A stretch of 64,000 bases of DNA from Sunxiuqinia sp965230765 (GTDB taxonomy: Bacteria > Bacteroidota > Bacteroidia > Bacteroidales > Prolixibacteraceae): contig CBDDLR010000001.1 of NCBI GenBank assembly GCA_965230765.1, positions 124,001 to 188,000 of the forward strand, written 5' to 3'. A program made the translations under genes and the position numbers. Numbering within the stretch: the stretch's first letter is position 1; each line of letters opens with the position of its first letter. This document shows positions 26,303 to 34,701 of this stretch, one piece after another. The notes under the pieces were generated by a model that ran no database searches, was not told where the DNA came from, and saw only the letters and a program-made list of their open reading frames with translations.

Positions 26303-27985
26303 ATGATTAAATATTTCATTTTGGTTTTGTTCGGTGTTTCAAGCTTTGGGATACAACTATCAGTTATAGCTAATAGTAGCCTGGGAAAACATACCAATAC
26401 CATACAAATACAAAATGAGCTTGGTATTGAAAAGGAAGTGGCCAAGCTTGAAAAAAGGATTCAAAAGAATTATACCAAAATGTTGGGTGCAACGGTAATT
26501 ATAGGAAATTTTAATAATCGTGCAACTGGTGTACTTGTTTCGGAAGATGGTTTAATATTAACAGCAGCTCATGTTGCCAAAAATATTTCTAAAGCTGGAA
26601 TTATCGTTGAGCTAAGCGACGGACGTACATTCAAACCTGAAATACTAGGAAGAAATGAAAAATTAGACTGTGCACTTCTTAAAATACAGGGAGCAGAAGA
26701 CTTACCTTTCGCAAAAATTGGGAAAACTTCTCAGATGGTCGGAGGTGAAGCCTGTGTGATGGTTGGCCACTCAGAAATTACCAAAACAAATCGCAAACCG
26801 CATATCAGGTTAGGATTCGTAAGTGGCAAATCCGTAAATGGATATCTAAGAACCAGTGCCAACATGAAACCGGGTGATTCTGGTGGACCACTTTTTAATA
26901 TGGACGGAGAAGTAATTGGTATTTGTAGCTATAACACCTACCAGAATATTGACGATAACTATTATGTAACCACCGAAACGATAGAGAAATACTGGGAGAA
27001 CATGATGAAAGGTATTGTTATTGAAGGCAAACACGATTTTAGCAAAGAATATACACCTGTCGAGTCAGCCAACAAAAAATTTGTGCTTACACATGGTAAA
27101 AAAAGCATGAACATGGCTTTTAAAAAACAGCTTGAAAAAACAAGGAAATCGGTTGTTAAAATTTATTCAGGTGCGAGTAGTGATTTTAATTCGATGGGAA
27201 CAATAATTAGCCCTGATGGATATATAGTTACAAAATATTCCTTGATGCAATCCGATAAAGTAGTTGTTGAACAATACAATGGAGAGAAAAGCACTGCTGA
27301 GCTAATTGGCTTTGATCTCCCAAACGATCTGGCTATTTTAAAATTACCCGGCAACAAGTCCTACCCTTGGATCGACTTGAACAAGGCAAACGAAACAACC
27401 CTTGGGGCAATCATTGCCACTGTGGGCAATCAAAACAAAGCCCATCATTCGGGGGTATGCGGCAAAAGCAGTGAGCCAATGGACCGTGCAAAAGGATTTT
27501 TTGGGGCTTATTTTGATAAAAGCGTCGCGGTTAGTAAAGTCATTAAAAACCAGGCTGCACAAAAAGCAGGAATTATAGTCAGCGACAAAATACAATCTAT
27601 TAACAACAAAGAGATATCGGATTATGACGAGCTAATAGAAATTCTTTCCAAAACGTATCCGGGACAAATTATATCCGTAAGCATTTTGCGCAACAACCAG
27701 CAAATAAACCTTAAGATACGCCTGGGCGATTATTTTGATGAATTTGACAGAGTCACTTCTTTTTTAATACCACTCCACAAGCGTAGAAGAGGTTTTCAGA
27801 TGGTTTTTGGTCATGATATGCCTATTAAGTTAAACGAGGCAGGAACACCTGTAATCAATCTTGATGGAGATGTTCTAGGAATAAATATCGCCAGAAAGTC
27901 TAGAGTAATATCATACGCAATACCTTCTCAACATGTATTTAAAGCTGCCAGCAAAATAATCAACAAATCAGAAAACATAAACTAA
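26303..27985 (+). CDS. HtrA-like serine protease with a second degenerate, PDZ-interrupted trypsin domain
   Basis: The frame opens with GTG at 26279, but the ATG at 26303 gives a clean signal peptide (MIKYFILVLFGVSSFG) and a 560-residue protein. The first trypsin-like domain has a full triad: His90 (LTAAHVA), Asp122 (LDCALLK) and Ser193 (PGDSGGP). A second trypsin-like domain starts near residue 280. It lacks the His (VTKYSLM), keeps Asp342 (NDLAILK) and has its serine motif replaced by NEAGTPVINLDGDVLGIN. A PDZ domain (about 400-475) is inserted before that motif. The protein is periplasmic by inference. The first domain should be active in protein quality control or processing; the second is probably a binding or regulatory module. 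Confidence 0.88.
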   Translation: MIKYFILVLFGVSSFGIQLSVIANSSLGKHTNTIQIQNELGIEKEVAKLEKRIQKNYTKMLGATVIIGNFNNRATGVLVSEDGLILTAAHVAKNISKAGIIVELSDGRTFKPEILGRNEKLDCALLKIQGAEDLPFAKIGKTSQMVGGEACVMVGHSEITKTNRKPHIRLGFVSGKSVNGYLRTSANMKPGDSGGPLFNMDGEVIGICSYNTYQNIDDNYYVTTETIEKYWENMMKGIVIEGKHDFSKEYTPVESANKKFVLTHGKKSMNMAFKKQLEKTRKSVVKIYSGASSDFNSMGTIISPDGYIVTKYSLMQSDKVVVEQYNGEKSTAELIGFDLPNDLAILKLPGNKSYPWIDLNKANETTLGAIIATVGNQNKAHHSGVCGKSSEPMDRAKGFFGAYFDKSVAVSKVIKNQAAQKAGIIVSDKIQSINNKEISDYDELIEILSKTYPGQIISVSILRNNQQINLKIRLGDYFDEFDRVTSFLIPLHKRRRGFQMVFGHDMPIKLNEAGTPVINLDGDVLGINIARKSRVISYAIPSQHVFKAASKIINKSENIN

Positions 27986-28003
27986 GAAGTAAAAATTAAT
28001 CAA

Positions 28004-29578
28004 ATGAAAATTAGAAAGTTAATAGTCTGTTTTACTGTCTTGCTCATTTTTGCTTCCTGCAGCAATATTGGGAATAAAGAAAAAGCAGAATTTACATTAA
28101 GTGGCACCCTGCAAGGTATTGATAGTGGCATTATAACCATGAAGGCTTTTAAAAGCTCTGAGAATATGGATACAGCGATCATTGAAAATGGTCAGTTTAC
28201 ATTTAAGGGCAATTTTCCTCATTTGCAACAAGTATCACTAAGCATCCCGGATCGATTGGCTGGTTTATACTTAATCGCAGAAAATGCACACTTAACTTTA
28301 TCAGGGCACGCTGACACGCTGTATAAGGCTAAAATACATAACAGCCCATACTTAGATGCCATGTCGGATTTTTTTTATTATTTAAACAATCCCGGGAAAG
28401 ACCCAAGTTCGAGTATTAAGACCTCTAAAAAAATTACTTCATTAAAAGACGTACGAAGTGCTTTTCGTTATTTTTCGCACCCAAAAAATTTACCAACCGG
28501 GGATTCTTTGATTCAGGAATATATTTTAGCACACCCTTCCAGGTATGTATTTGATATGATGAAGTCTTTTTCAGAAGATAAGCAAGTAGAAAATCAGAAA
28601 CAAACCTTTGCCCTATTGCCTGAGGAATTGAAGAATTCTTACGAAGGGAAAATTTTTTTTAATAAACTGAATTATGATTCAAAATCAAATGTAAGTTTGG
28701 AGACTTTTGTAAAAGATGCTTCTAACATTAATTACAAAGTGGATCCGCTTTTTAAAGGTGCAAACTTTAAAGACATTGCTTACCTGAGCAAATTTGATGA
28801 CCAAACAATTTGTGCGTTAACAAAAGAGAAACAAATTCTGTTTATTAACAAGCAGGGTAAACTTATTAATTCACTTAAAGTAGATGCCGAGGGCGATGCT
28901 GCTACCATATGCGTTGATGAAGATGAACAAATACATGTGCTGACAAACGTAAAAATAGATACTAAATTTAAGCATAGAGGGAAAGTGTCAACAAGAAAAA
29001 GTAATTCACATTCAAACTATACCCTCCTGAATAGCAAAGGTGAAATACAAAAACAGTTTCGTGTTGTGGGCGTGAATAATGTTTCAGGTGCGAAAATTGC
29101 ACAAGGAAAACTGTTTTTGGCATCAAGTGTAGGAAGAAAAGTAATTATACTAGATCCCAATAGTGAAAAATTAGTTTCAACCATTAATAACGTTAGGTCT
29201 TGTTGTCGTATTTTAGATATTGATATCTCAACTAACAATGAACTAATAGTGGCAAACTTAGGTGGATTTAGTGTGGATGTTTATGATTCGAAAGGAGACA
29301 TCAAGTTTGGATTTGGGCAAAGAGGAAGTACCATCAATGATTTTCATGGTTGTTGCAATCCGGTAAGTGTTGCCTCTTTATCAAATGGAGGCATTGTTAC
29401 GGTTGAAAAATCACCTACCAGAATTAAAGTATACAGCAAAGAAGGAGCAAGCCAGGTAGAAGGTATAGAAGAACTGGTTAAAGGTTGCAATTACATTCCA
29501 ATGACAGTGGATGGAAAAGACAATTTGTATTTAGCTTCCCCTACCAAAGGTTTGATTAAATGTGTTACTAACTCATAG
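28004..29578 (+). CDS. DUF4369 plus beta-propeller lipoprotein
   Basis: This 524-residue lipoprotein has a lipobox in LLIFASCSNIG. An N-terminal DUF4369-like domain follows (FTLSGTLQGIDSGIITMKAF, ENGQFTFKGNF). The C-terminal half (about 240-520) has repeated blades such as ILFINKQGKLINSL, VDVYDSKGDIKFGFGQRG and RIKVYSKEGAS, the pattern of Bacteroidota 6-bladed beta-propeller proteins. Cysteine pairs occur in SCCRI and GCCNP. It is probably a ligand- or protein-binding envelope lipoprotein. It is the last gene of the accessory cluster and is followed by an intrinsic-type hairpin, 18 bases after the protease gene ends. Confidence 0.8.
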   Translation: MKIRKLIVCFTVLLIFASCSNIGNKEKAEFTLSGTLQGIDSGIITMKAFKSSENMDTAIIENGQFTFKGNFPHLQQVSLSIPDRLAGLYLIAENAHLTLSGHADTLYKAKIHNSPYLDAMSDFFYYLNNPGKDPSSSIKTSKKITSLKDVRSAFRYFSHPKNLPTGDSLIQEYILAHPSRYVFDMMKSFSEDKQVENQKQTFALLPEELKNSYEGKIFFNKLNYDSKSNVSLETFVKDASNINYKVDPLFKGANFKDIAYLSKFDDQTICALTKEKQILFINKQGKLINSLKVDAEGDAATICVDEDEQIHVLTNVKIDTKFKHRGKVSTRKSNSHSNYTLLNSKGEIQKQFRVVGVNNVSGAKIAQGKLFLASSVGRKVIILDPNSEKLVSTINNVRSCCRILDIDISTNNELIVANLGGFSVDVYDSKGDIKFGFGQRGSTINDFHGCCNPVSVASLSNGGIVTVEKSPTRIKVYSKEGASQVEGIEELVKGCNYIPMTVDGKDNLYLASPTKGLIKCVTNS

Positions 29579-29607
29579 TTTAAAAGGTTCATGTTTTACA
29601 ATCAAGA

Positions 29608-29634
29608 AAGAGCCGGCATTGTGTGCTGGCTCTT
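29608..29634 (+). terminator. Hairpin at the end of the accessory cluster
   Basis: An 11-base stem, aagagccggca with tgctggctctt, has a 5-base loop and one G-T pair. It lies 29 bases after the stop of the propeller gene and between that gene and the convergent folE. It fits a terminator for either strand, although the following T run is short. Confidence 0.6.
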
Positions 29635-29653
29635 ATCATTTAGTAGATTTTAG

Positions 29654-30382
29654 TTAACTCCCTAAAGAAATATAGTTAAGAAATTCTTCTTTTCGTTCTT
29701 TTTCTTTAAAAACGCCTCCATATTCTGCTGTAACAGTAGAACTGCTTTCGTCCTCAATACCCCTGGAAGATACGCACATATGCTTGGCGTCAATCAATAC
29801 GGCAACATCTTCAGTTTTTAATATCTTTTTCAATTCATTAGCTATTTGAATGGTCAACCGTTCCTGAACCTGTGGTCGACGGGCAAAATAATCTACTATA
29901 CGATTGATCTTCGATAAACCAATCACTTGTCCGCTTGAAACATAAGCCACATGTGCTTTCCCAACAATAGGCAAAAAATGATGCTCACAAGTAGAATTTA
30001 GATTGATATTTTTCTCTACCAGCATTTCCCCATACTGAAACTTATTTTCAAACACCGAAATCTTGGGTTTGTTAGCTGGATTCAAGCCATTGAAAATTTC
30101 CTGAACAAACATTTTGGCCACTCGATTGGGCGTACCACTCAAACTGTCATCATTCAAATCTAATCCAAGGGTATCCATTATATCACGAAACTTATCTTCG
30201 ATGATCTCCATCTTTTGTTCATCACTTAAATCAAACGCATCTTTTATTAATGGTGTTTCTATTGAGGTTCCGATATGGTTATCCCCGATTAAATCATGTC
30301 CATTTGAAATATGATTAATAGTTTGATTTCCATTAATATTTATGGGTGGGTTATTTGTTTTTACAAAGCCATTTACTTTCAT
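29654..30382 (-). CDS. folE: GTP cyclohydrolase I
   Basis: This 242-residue enzyme converts GTP to 7,8-dihydroneopterin triphosphate, the first step of folate and pterin synthesis. The diagnostic motifs are present: zinc ligands in CEHHFLPIVGKAHVAYV and HMCVSSRGI, plus VDYFARRPQVQERLT and SSSTVTAEYGG. The core starts near residue 55. The first 45-50 residues (Asn- and Ile-rich, NPPININGNQTINHIS) are an extension not found in the usual core. The ATG at 30382 is supported by a strong Shine-Dalgarno sequence 5 bases upstream, rare in this phylum, so the extension is probably real. Confidence 0.96.
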   Translation of the reverse strand: MKVNGFVKTNNPPININGNQTINHISNGHDLIGDNHIGTSIETPLIKDAFDLSDEQKMEIIEDKFRDIMDTLGLDLNDDSLSGTPNRVAKMFVQEIFNGLNPANKPKISVFENKFQYGEMLVEKNINLNSTCEHHFLPIVGKAHVAYVSSGQVIGLSKINRIVDYFARRPQVQERLTIQIANELKKILKTEDVAVLIDAKHMCVSSRGIEDESSSTVTAEYGGVFKEKERKEEFLNYISLGS

Positions 30383-30387
30383 TTCTG

Positions 30388-30393
30388 TCCTCC
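30388..30393 (-). promoter_or_regulatory. Strong Shine-Dalgarno sequence before folE
   Basis: On the minus strand the bases read GGAGGA, 5 bases before the folE ATG. Most genes in this window lack such a site, as is usual for Bacteroidota. It supports the early folE start that includes the N-terminal extension. Confidence 0.55.
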
Positions 30394-30500
30394 ATTTGTT
30401 TTCAATTGACTAAAACAGACAAATATGTCTTTTGTTTAAACTATACCAAGACTGATTAAACAAATCATTGTAAAGAACTGATTTTATGGCTACTAAAAAA

Positions 30501-30518
30501 GGCCTTCTTGCGAAGGCC
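30501..30518 (-). terminator. Intrinsic terminator of the His/Tyr-rich protein gene
   Basis: A perfect 7-base stem, ggccttc with gaaggcc, has a 4-base loop. On the minus strand it is followed directly by six T. It lies downstream of the 30614-31336 gene. A second imperfect inverted repeat (30553-30566 with 30591-30604, 12 of 14 matching) lies between it and the gene end. Confidence 0.75.
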
Positions 30519-30613
30519 TCTCTGTTTGTTAAATGGCTTATATATAGTGGTTATGCCGATTCTCAACCAAATTCAACAAATCTAACCAAGTTGAATATCG
30601 GCATTAGTTGTGT

Positions 30614-31336
30614 CTAAAAGTGTGCCGAAAACTGAATCCCAAATGTAGGTGCCAGCCTGTAACCATGTCTGTATCGTTCAAAAATTAAATCGCCGTGCCT
30701 GTAGTAAACGTGTCCACCATGTCGAAATCGATCACAATGTCCTGGCAGTCTTTCAAATACAATATGCCCAGGCAATTCAACCCTCACATACCCAATTCCT
30801 CGATGATGGCAATAATAATGCCCGCCGTAGTAATAATAGTCACGGTTGTAATGCCTTAACCGAACAGGTGACCTGTGAAATTTTCGATACACTACTCCAT
30901 ATCTTGGATGGTGGTATTTGTGTTGGTAATAACGTTTGTAATACCTGTCATAGTCATGTCCGTACCAGCCATAATACCAGTCCTTATGATATCGTTTATG
31001 GTAGTTGTGGAAATCGTAATGTCTATCCCTGTATTTTTTATGATAATGCTTGTTATACTTGTTCTTTTTGTCCCAATGCTTATCATATTTATGATGCCCA
31101 TACCTTCTATCGTTGTAGCGGTATTCTCGTTCATATCTGCTTTTACGGTCACTTGAACTTCTCTCGTTTCTTTCAAAACGATCGTCCCTGTCCCTGCGAT
31201 CATTTCTTTCATATCGGTCTCCCCGATTTTGACGATCATTTTTGTATTCTCTTCGTTGTGCTTCCGCATTTAATCCTGTAACGACTGCCGCAAGTGTAAT
31301 CATCAATGCAATCAGTCTAATCCTAGTTGTTTTCAT
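30614..31336 (-). CDS. Secreted His/Tyr/Arg-rich low-complexity protein
   Basis: The protein is 240 residues long with a clear signal peptide (MKTTRIRLIALMITLAAVV, cleavage probably after AEA). The mature part starts with an Arg/Asp/Glu/Asn-rich stretch (NDRRDRDDRFERNER), then becomes extremely rich in His, Tyr, Lys and Arg (HKKYRDRHYDFHNYHKRYHK). The final 70 residues are more ordered: YYYYGGHYYCHHRGIGYVRVELPGH and GGHVYYRHGDLIFERY resemble the YYY-rich end of DUF6515-type proteins. It is likely periplasmic or surface located, and the His density suggests metal binding, which is inference only. It is transcribed alone, divergently from ruvX. Confidence 0.8.
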   Translation of the reverse strand: MKTTRIRLIALMITLAAVVTGLNAEAQRREYKNDRQNRGDRYERNDRRDRDDRFERNERSSSDRKSRYEREYRYNDRRYGHHKYDKHWDKKNKYNKHYHKKYRDRHYDFHNYHKRYHKDWYYGWYGHDYDRYYKRYYQHKYHHPRYGVVYRKFHRSPVRLRHYNRDYYYYGGHYYCHHRGIGYVRVELPGHIVFERLPGHCDRFRHGGHVYYRHGDLIFERYRHGYRLAPTFGIQFSAHF

Positions 31337-31515
31337 GGCTTCCAGTTTTAATAGTTAAACATTCATTTTCTGGTGCCTGCATTTACCGGTAATCAGTTGT
31401 CGAATTTATTGCAAAGCCTGTGCCAAAATCGTAAACCACTAATTTATTGGGCATTATTATCAAACTTTAAAAAGAAATAAAAGAATGTAATCTGAAAGAA
31501 AGTAAATGAGATTAT

Positions 31516-31523
31516 TAATTTTG
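31516..31523 (+). promoter_or_regulatory. Candidate -7 element upstream of ruvX
   Basis: TAATTTTG matches TAnnTTTG and lies 16 bases before the ruvX ATG, which would give a very short leader. No convincing -33 TTTG was found. The rest of the 203-base divergent gap (31337-31539) shows no gene. Confidence 0.3.
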
Positions 31524-31539
31524 CAGGAAATTCAATTCA

Positions 31540-31959
31540 ATGGGAAGAATACTGGCAATAGATTATGGAAAAAAAAGGGTTGGCCTTGCTGTTACCGATC
31601 CTTTGCAAATTATTGCCAACAAGCTTACAACTGTGCCTGCACATGAAATATGGGATTTTCTAAAAAATTATTTTCAAAAAGAAGAAGTTGAAAAAGTAGT
31701 TGTTGGATATCCACGGCAAATGAACAATGAGGCTTCCCAGTCCGTTTTGTATATCAATCCGTTCCTGAAACGTTTCCAAAAAGTATATCCAGACATGGAG
31801 ATCGAATTAATAGATGAACGTTTCACCTCAAAAATGGCTTTCCAAACCATGATTGATGCAGGATTGAAGAAAAAGGACAGACAGAATAAAGCAACAATTG
31901 ATGCAGTAAGTGCAACAATTATATTGCAATCGTACATGCAACAACAAAAGTTTAAATAA
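31540..31959 (+). CDS. ruvX: RuvX/YqgF-family Holliday junction resolvase-like nuclease
   Basis: This 139-residue protein has the RNase H-like fold. The opening strand with the first acidic residue is ILAIDYGKKRVGLAVTD, VVVGYPRQMN follows, DERFTSKMA carries a later acidic residue, and KATIDAVSATIILQSYM ends the domain. Family members act in 16S rRNA 5' end maturation or resolve Holliday junctions. It is normal in length and overlaps the def start codon by one base, so the two genes are coupled. Confidence 0.95.
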   Translation: MGRILAIDYGKKRVGLAVTDPLQIIANKLTTVPAHEIWDFLKNYFQKEEVEKVVVGYPRQMNNEASQSVLYINPFLKRFQKVYPDMEIELIDERFTSKMAFQTMIDAGLKKKDRQNKATIDAVSATIILQSYMQQQKFK

Positions 31960-32519
31960 TGATTTACCCTGTTACCGTATTTGGAGATCCGCTTTTGCGT
32001 AAAGTGGCAGAACCTATTGAGCAAGACTTTGAGAAGTTGGATGAATTGGTGCAAAATATGTTCGACACCATGTACCATTCTGATGGGGTTGGATTAGCTG
32101 CACCTCAAGTTGGGAAATCGATCCGGATTTTTGTTGTAGATGCCAGCAGTGCGGCTGATGAAGAACCTGAACTGGCCAATTTCAAGAAAGCATTTATAAA
32201 TCCTCAAATCATTGAATTAAGCGGAGAAGAGTGGACAATGAACGAAGGTTGTCTGAGCTTACCCGAAATCCGTGAGGATGTTTCAAGGCCAGAGAAAGTT
32301 AAACTAAAATACCAGGATGAAAACTTTGAGGAACACATCGAGGAATTTAGTGGGTTTGCTTCAAGGGTTATTCAACACGAATACGACCATCTGGAAGGAA
32401 AAATGTTTATCGACCACATTAACCCACTAAGGAAGAGACTCTTAAAAAGCAAACTTGTTGCCATTTCTAAAGGTAAAGTACAACCTGCTTACCGAATTAA
32501 AGTTCCCGGGAAAAAGTAA
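31959..32519 (+). CDS. def: Peptide deformylase
   Basis: This 186-residue metalloenzyme removes the formyl group from nascent N-termini. All three motifs are intact: GVGLAAPQVG, NEGCLSLPE (metal ligand Cys) and VIQHEYDHLEG (two ligand His and the catalytic Glu). It lies directly after ruvX with a one-base overlap and 86 bases before the comEC-like gene. The spacing and common direction suggest one transcript. Confidence 0.97.
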   Translation: MIYPVTVFGDPLLRKVAEPIEQDFEKLDELVQNMFDTMYHSDGVGLAAPQVGKSIRIFVVDASSAADEEPELANFKKAFINPQIIELSGEEWTMNEGCLSLPEIREDVSRPEKVKLKYQDENFEEHIEEFSGFASRVIQHEYDHLEGKMFIDHINPLRKRLLKSKLVAISKGKVQPAYRIKVPGKK

Positions 32520-32605
32520 TAGGAGTTGCTTTAAAGCAATAATATTTGGTAGTTGGATTTTGTTATCTGGATTTTGCGTTGTAATTTGCAGCAAAACCCC
32601 TGGCT

Positions 32606-34579
32606 GTGAATATTTTAACAAACAACCCCTTCATTCGAATTCTATGCTTCTGGATTTTAGGCATTTTAATATGCAAATTTCTTCCTAACGTTTTTTTAAT
32701 TTTTGTTTTTGTATTAGCATTTTTAGCTTGGCTGGCATTTCGCAACCATCAAAAGAAAAGCTACCTATTTGATTTGTATAGCTCACTGTTCCTTGCATGT
32801 CTATTAATCACACTATCATTTTTCAATGCACAAAAAAATAATGGTTCGGTTATTCCAGAATCTTATTTTGGAAGTTATCAGTTTCTAATCCTTAAGCCTC
32901 CTGTCGAAAAGCAAAACTCTATCCAACTGAGCGTTCAGGTTCAAAATGCAGACAGCACGGAAATCATAAATAAAAAGGTTGTGCTTTACACCGAAAAGTC
33001 GGATACGATATTAAATTTAAAACCTGGCTGCCAATTTTTAGGACAATGTAATTTGAAGCGAATTAGAAACCGGGGAAATCCATTTGAGTTTGATTATGCC
33101 GGATACATGTCCAGGCAAGGCTATTTTTACACAGCGTTTATTAAGCGTAGCAAAATTCTCATTATTGATGAGACAATTAACAATCCTTCGATTATTGCAG
33201 AGAACATCAGGCTTTTTTTACTTGAGAAATTGAAAGAACATATCGACGATGACGATGCGTTTCAAGTGATTTCTGCACTCACGCTAGGTTACAAAAAAGA
33301 GCTTTCACCTGAAATCAAAAGCAGTTTTGCATCAACCGGGGCCATGCACGTTTTGGCAGTTTCAGGCTTACATGTGGGAATGATCTATTTGTTTTTAAGT
33401 CAACTGCTGGGCTTCCTGAAAAGAAAGAAAACAGGAAGAATCGTTTTTGTAGGATTGATAGCCCTTTTTCTATGGGGATACGCCATGCTAACCGGATTTT
33501 CCCCGTCTGTGCAGCGGGCAACAGTCATGTTTTGTTTCATCCTGATTGGCAACAGCTTAAAAAGGCCAACATCCATTTACAATTCACTTGCAGCTTCTGC
33601 ATTTATCTTGTTGCTTTTTAATCCTGAACTTCTTTTCGAAGTTGGTTTCCAATTATCATACATGGCAGTAATAGCCATTGTTTTTTTCTACCCTAGAATT
33701 GAGAAATTAATTGGCTTCAGGTACTGGGTTTTGAGAAAGCTTTGGCAATTAACCTGCGTTTCCATTTCTGCACAAATTGGAACATTCGCTGTAGGCATCT
33801 TCTATTTTCATCAATTCCCTGTATATTTTTGGTTAAGCAATATGGTCGTTATCCCTGCAGCCTACTTAATATTGGGACTTACATGTTTATTGTTTGCCTT
33901 TTCTGTAGTTAATCCAGCCGCCCAACTCATTGCCTTTTTGCTTGAAACAATTACACAAACAACCATTCAACTCCTTAAACAAATAGAATTACTGCCCTAC
34001 TCTCTATTAGATAATATTACTTTTTCTACAAGTCAAACAATTATTTTAGTCGTTACCCTTTTTTCAATCATGTTTTTTATAAAGTTTAAACGTAAATTTT
34101 TTCTTTTCTCTTCATTGGTTTTATTTATTGGACTTTTATCAGTTGGCATTTATTCAAAACTCAAAGTATTTGACCAAAAGAAATTGATCATTTACAATTC
34201 GTCTTCTAAAATCATTCATCTGATCAATAACCGGGAAAACTATATCGTATTCTCAGGGGATAAGAAACCAAGTAGTTACATTATCAAAAATCCAATTTGT
34301 GAATTGAGCTTAAATCAACCACACTTTATCAATCTTTCCAAAATTGATTCAATTCATAACATTGATTTAATCATTGATCAGGGTATTATTTCTTTTCTTG
34401 ATCTGAACATTCAATACAAGCTGATAGAAACAAAACAAGATGCTGATTTGTTTCTATTTACAAATGCCAGGCATGCGCATAAACGTCAAGCTTTAACAAA
34501 TTCACAACAAACAGAAACCCTACCAAAACCTACCAGTTACAACATTGCACGCAATTGCGCTTTTATAATTGACCTATAG
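32606..34579 (+). CDS. ComEC/Rec2-family DNA-uptake membrane protein
   Basis: This 657-residue polytopic membrane protein starts with GTG. An N-terminal DUF4131-like region (FIRILCFWILGILICKFL, then the OB-like segment VVLYTEKSDTILNL) is followed by the Competence domain with LTLGYKKELSPEIKSSF and STGAMHVLAVSGLHVGMIY, and at least eight more hydrophobic segments. No metallo-beta-lactamase domain with an HxHxDH motif is visible in the C-terminal 200 residues, so it is the shorter form seen in many Bacteroidota. In characterised systems ComEC is the inner-membrane channel for single-stranded DNA; no other competence genes are in this window. Confidence 0.88.
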   Translation: MNILTNNPFIRILCFWILGILICKFLPNVFLIFVFVLAFLAWLAFRNHQKKSYLFDLYSSLFLACLLITLSFFNAQKNNGSVIPESYFGSYQFLILKPPVEKQNSIQLSVQVQNADSTEIINKKVVLYTEKSDTILNLKPGCQFLGQCNLKRIRNRGNPFEFDYAGYMSRQGYFYTAFIKRSKILIIDETINNPSIIAENIRLFLLEKLKEHIDDDDAFQVISALTLGYKKELSPEIKSSFASTGAMHVLAVSGLHVGMIYLFLSQLLGFLKRKKTGRIVFVGLIALFLWGYAMLTGFSPSVQRATVMFCFILIGNSLKRPTSIYNSLAASAFILLLFNPELLFEVGFQLSYMAVIAIVFFYPRIEKLIGFRYWVLRKLWQLTCVSISAQIGTFAVGIFYFHQFPVYFWLSNMVVIPAAYLILGLTCLLFAFSVVNPAAQLIAFLLETITQTTIQLLKQIELLPYSLLDNITFSTSQTIILVVTLFSIMFFIKFKRKFFLFSSLVLFIGLLSVGIYSKLKVFDQKKLIIYNSSSKIIHLINNRENYIVFSGDKKPSSYIIKNPICELSLNQPHFINLSKIDSIHNIDLIIDQGIISFLDLNIQYKLIETKQDADLFLFTNARHAHKRQALTNSQQTETLPKPTSYNIARNCAFIIDL

Positions 34580-34701
34580 ACAGATACAGGATTTTTAAAG
34601 ATTATTTATTCTTGAAGTTCTCAAAAAAATAAACCATTATTCAATGAAAATCCTATTTTTATACATTACTTTGCTTGGCTAAAAATTTTTACAAAACAGA
34701 C

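Noticed and set aside
30649..31281. A 210-residue open frame on the plus strand
   Set aside because: It lies opposite the secreted His/Tyr-rich gene. The translation is a Cys/His/Asn-rich mirror of that gene's biased codons, with no signal peptide or known domain.
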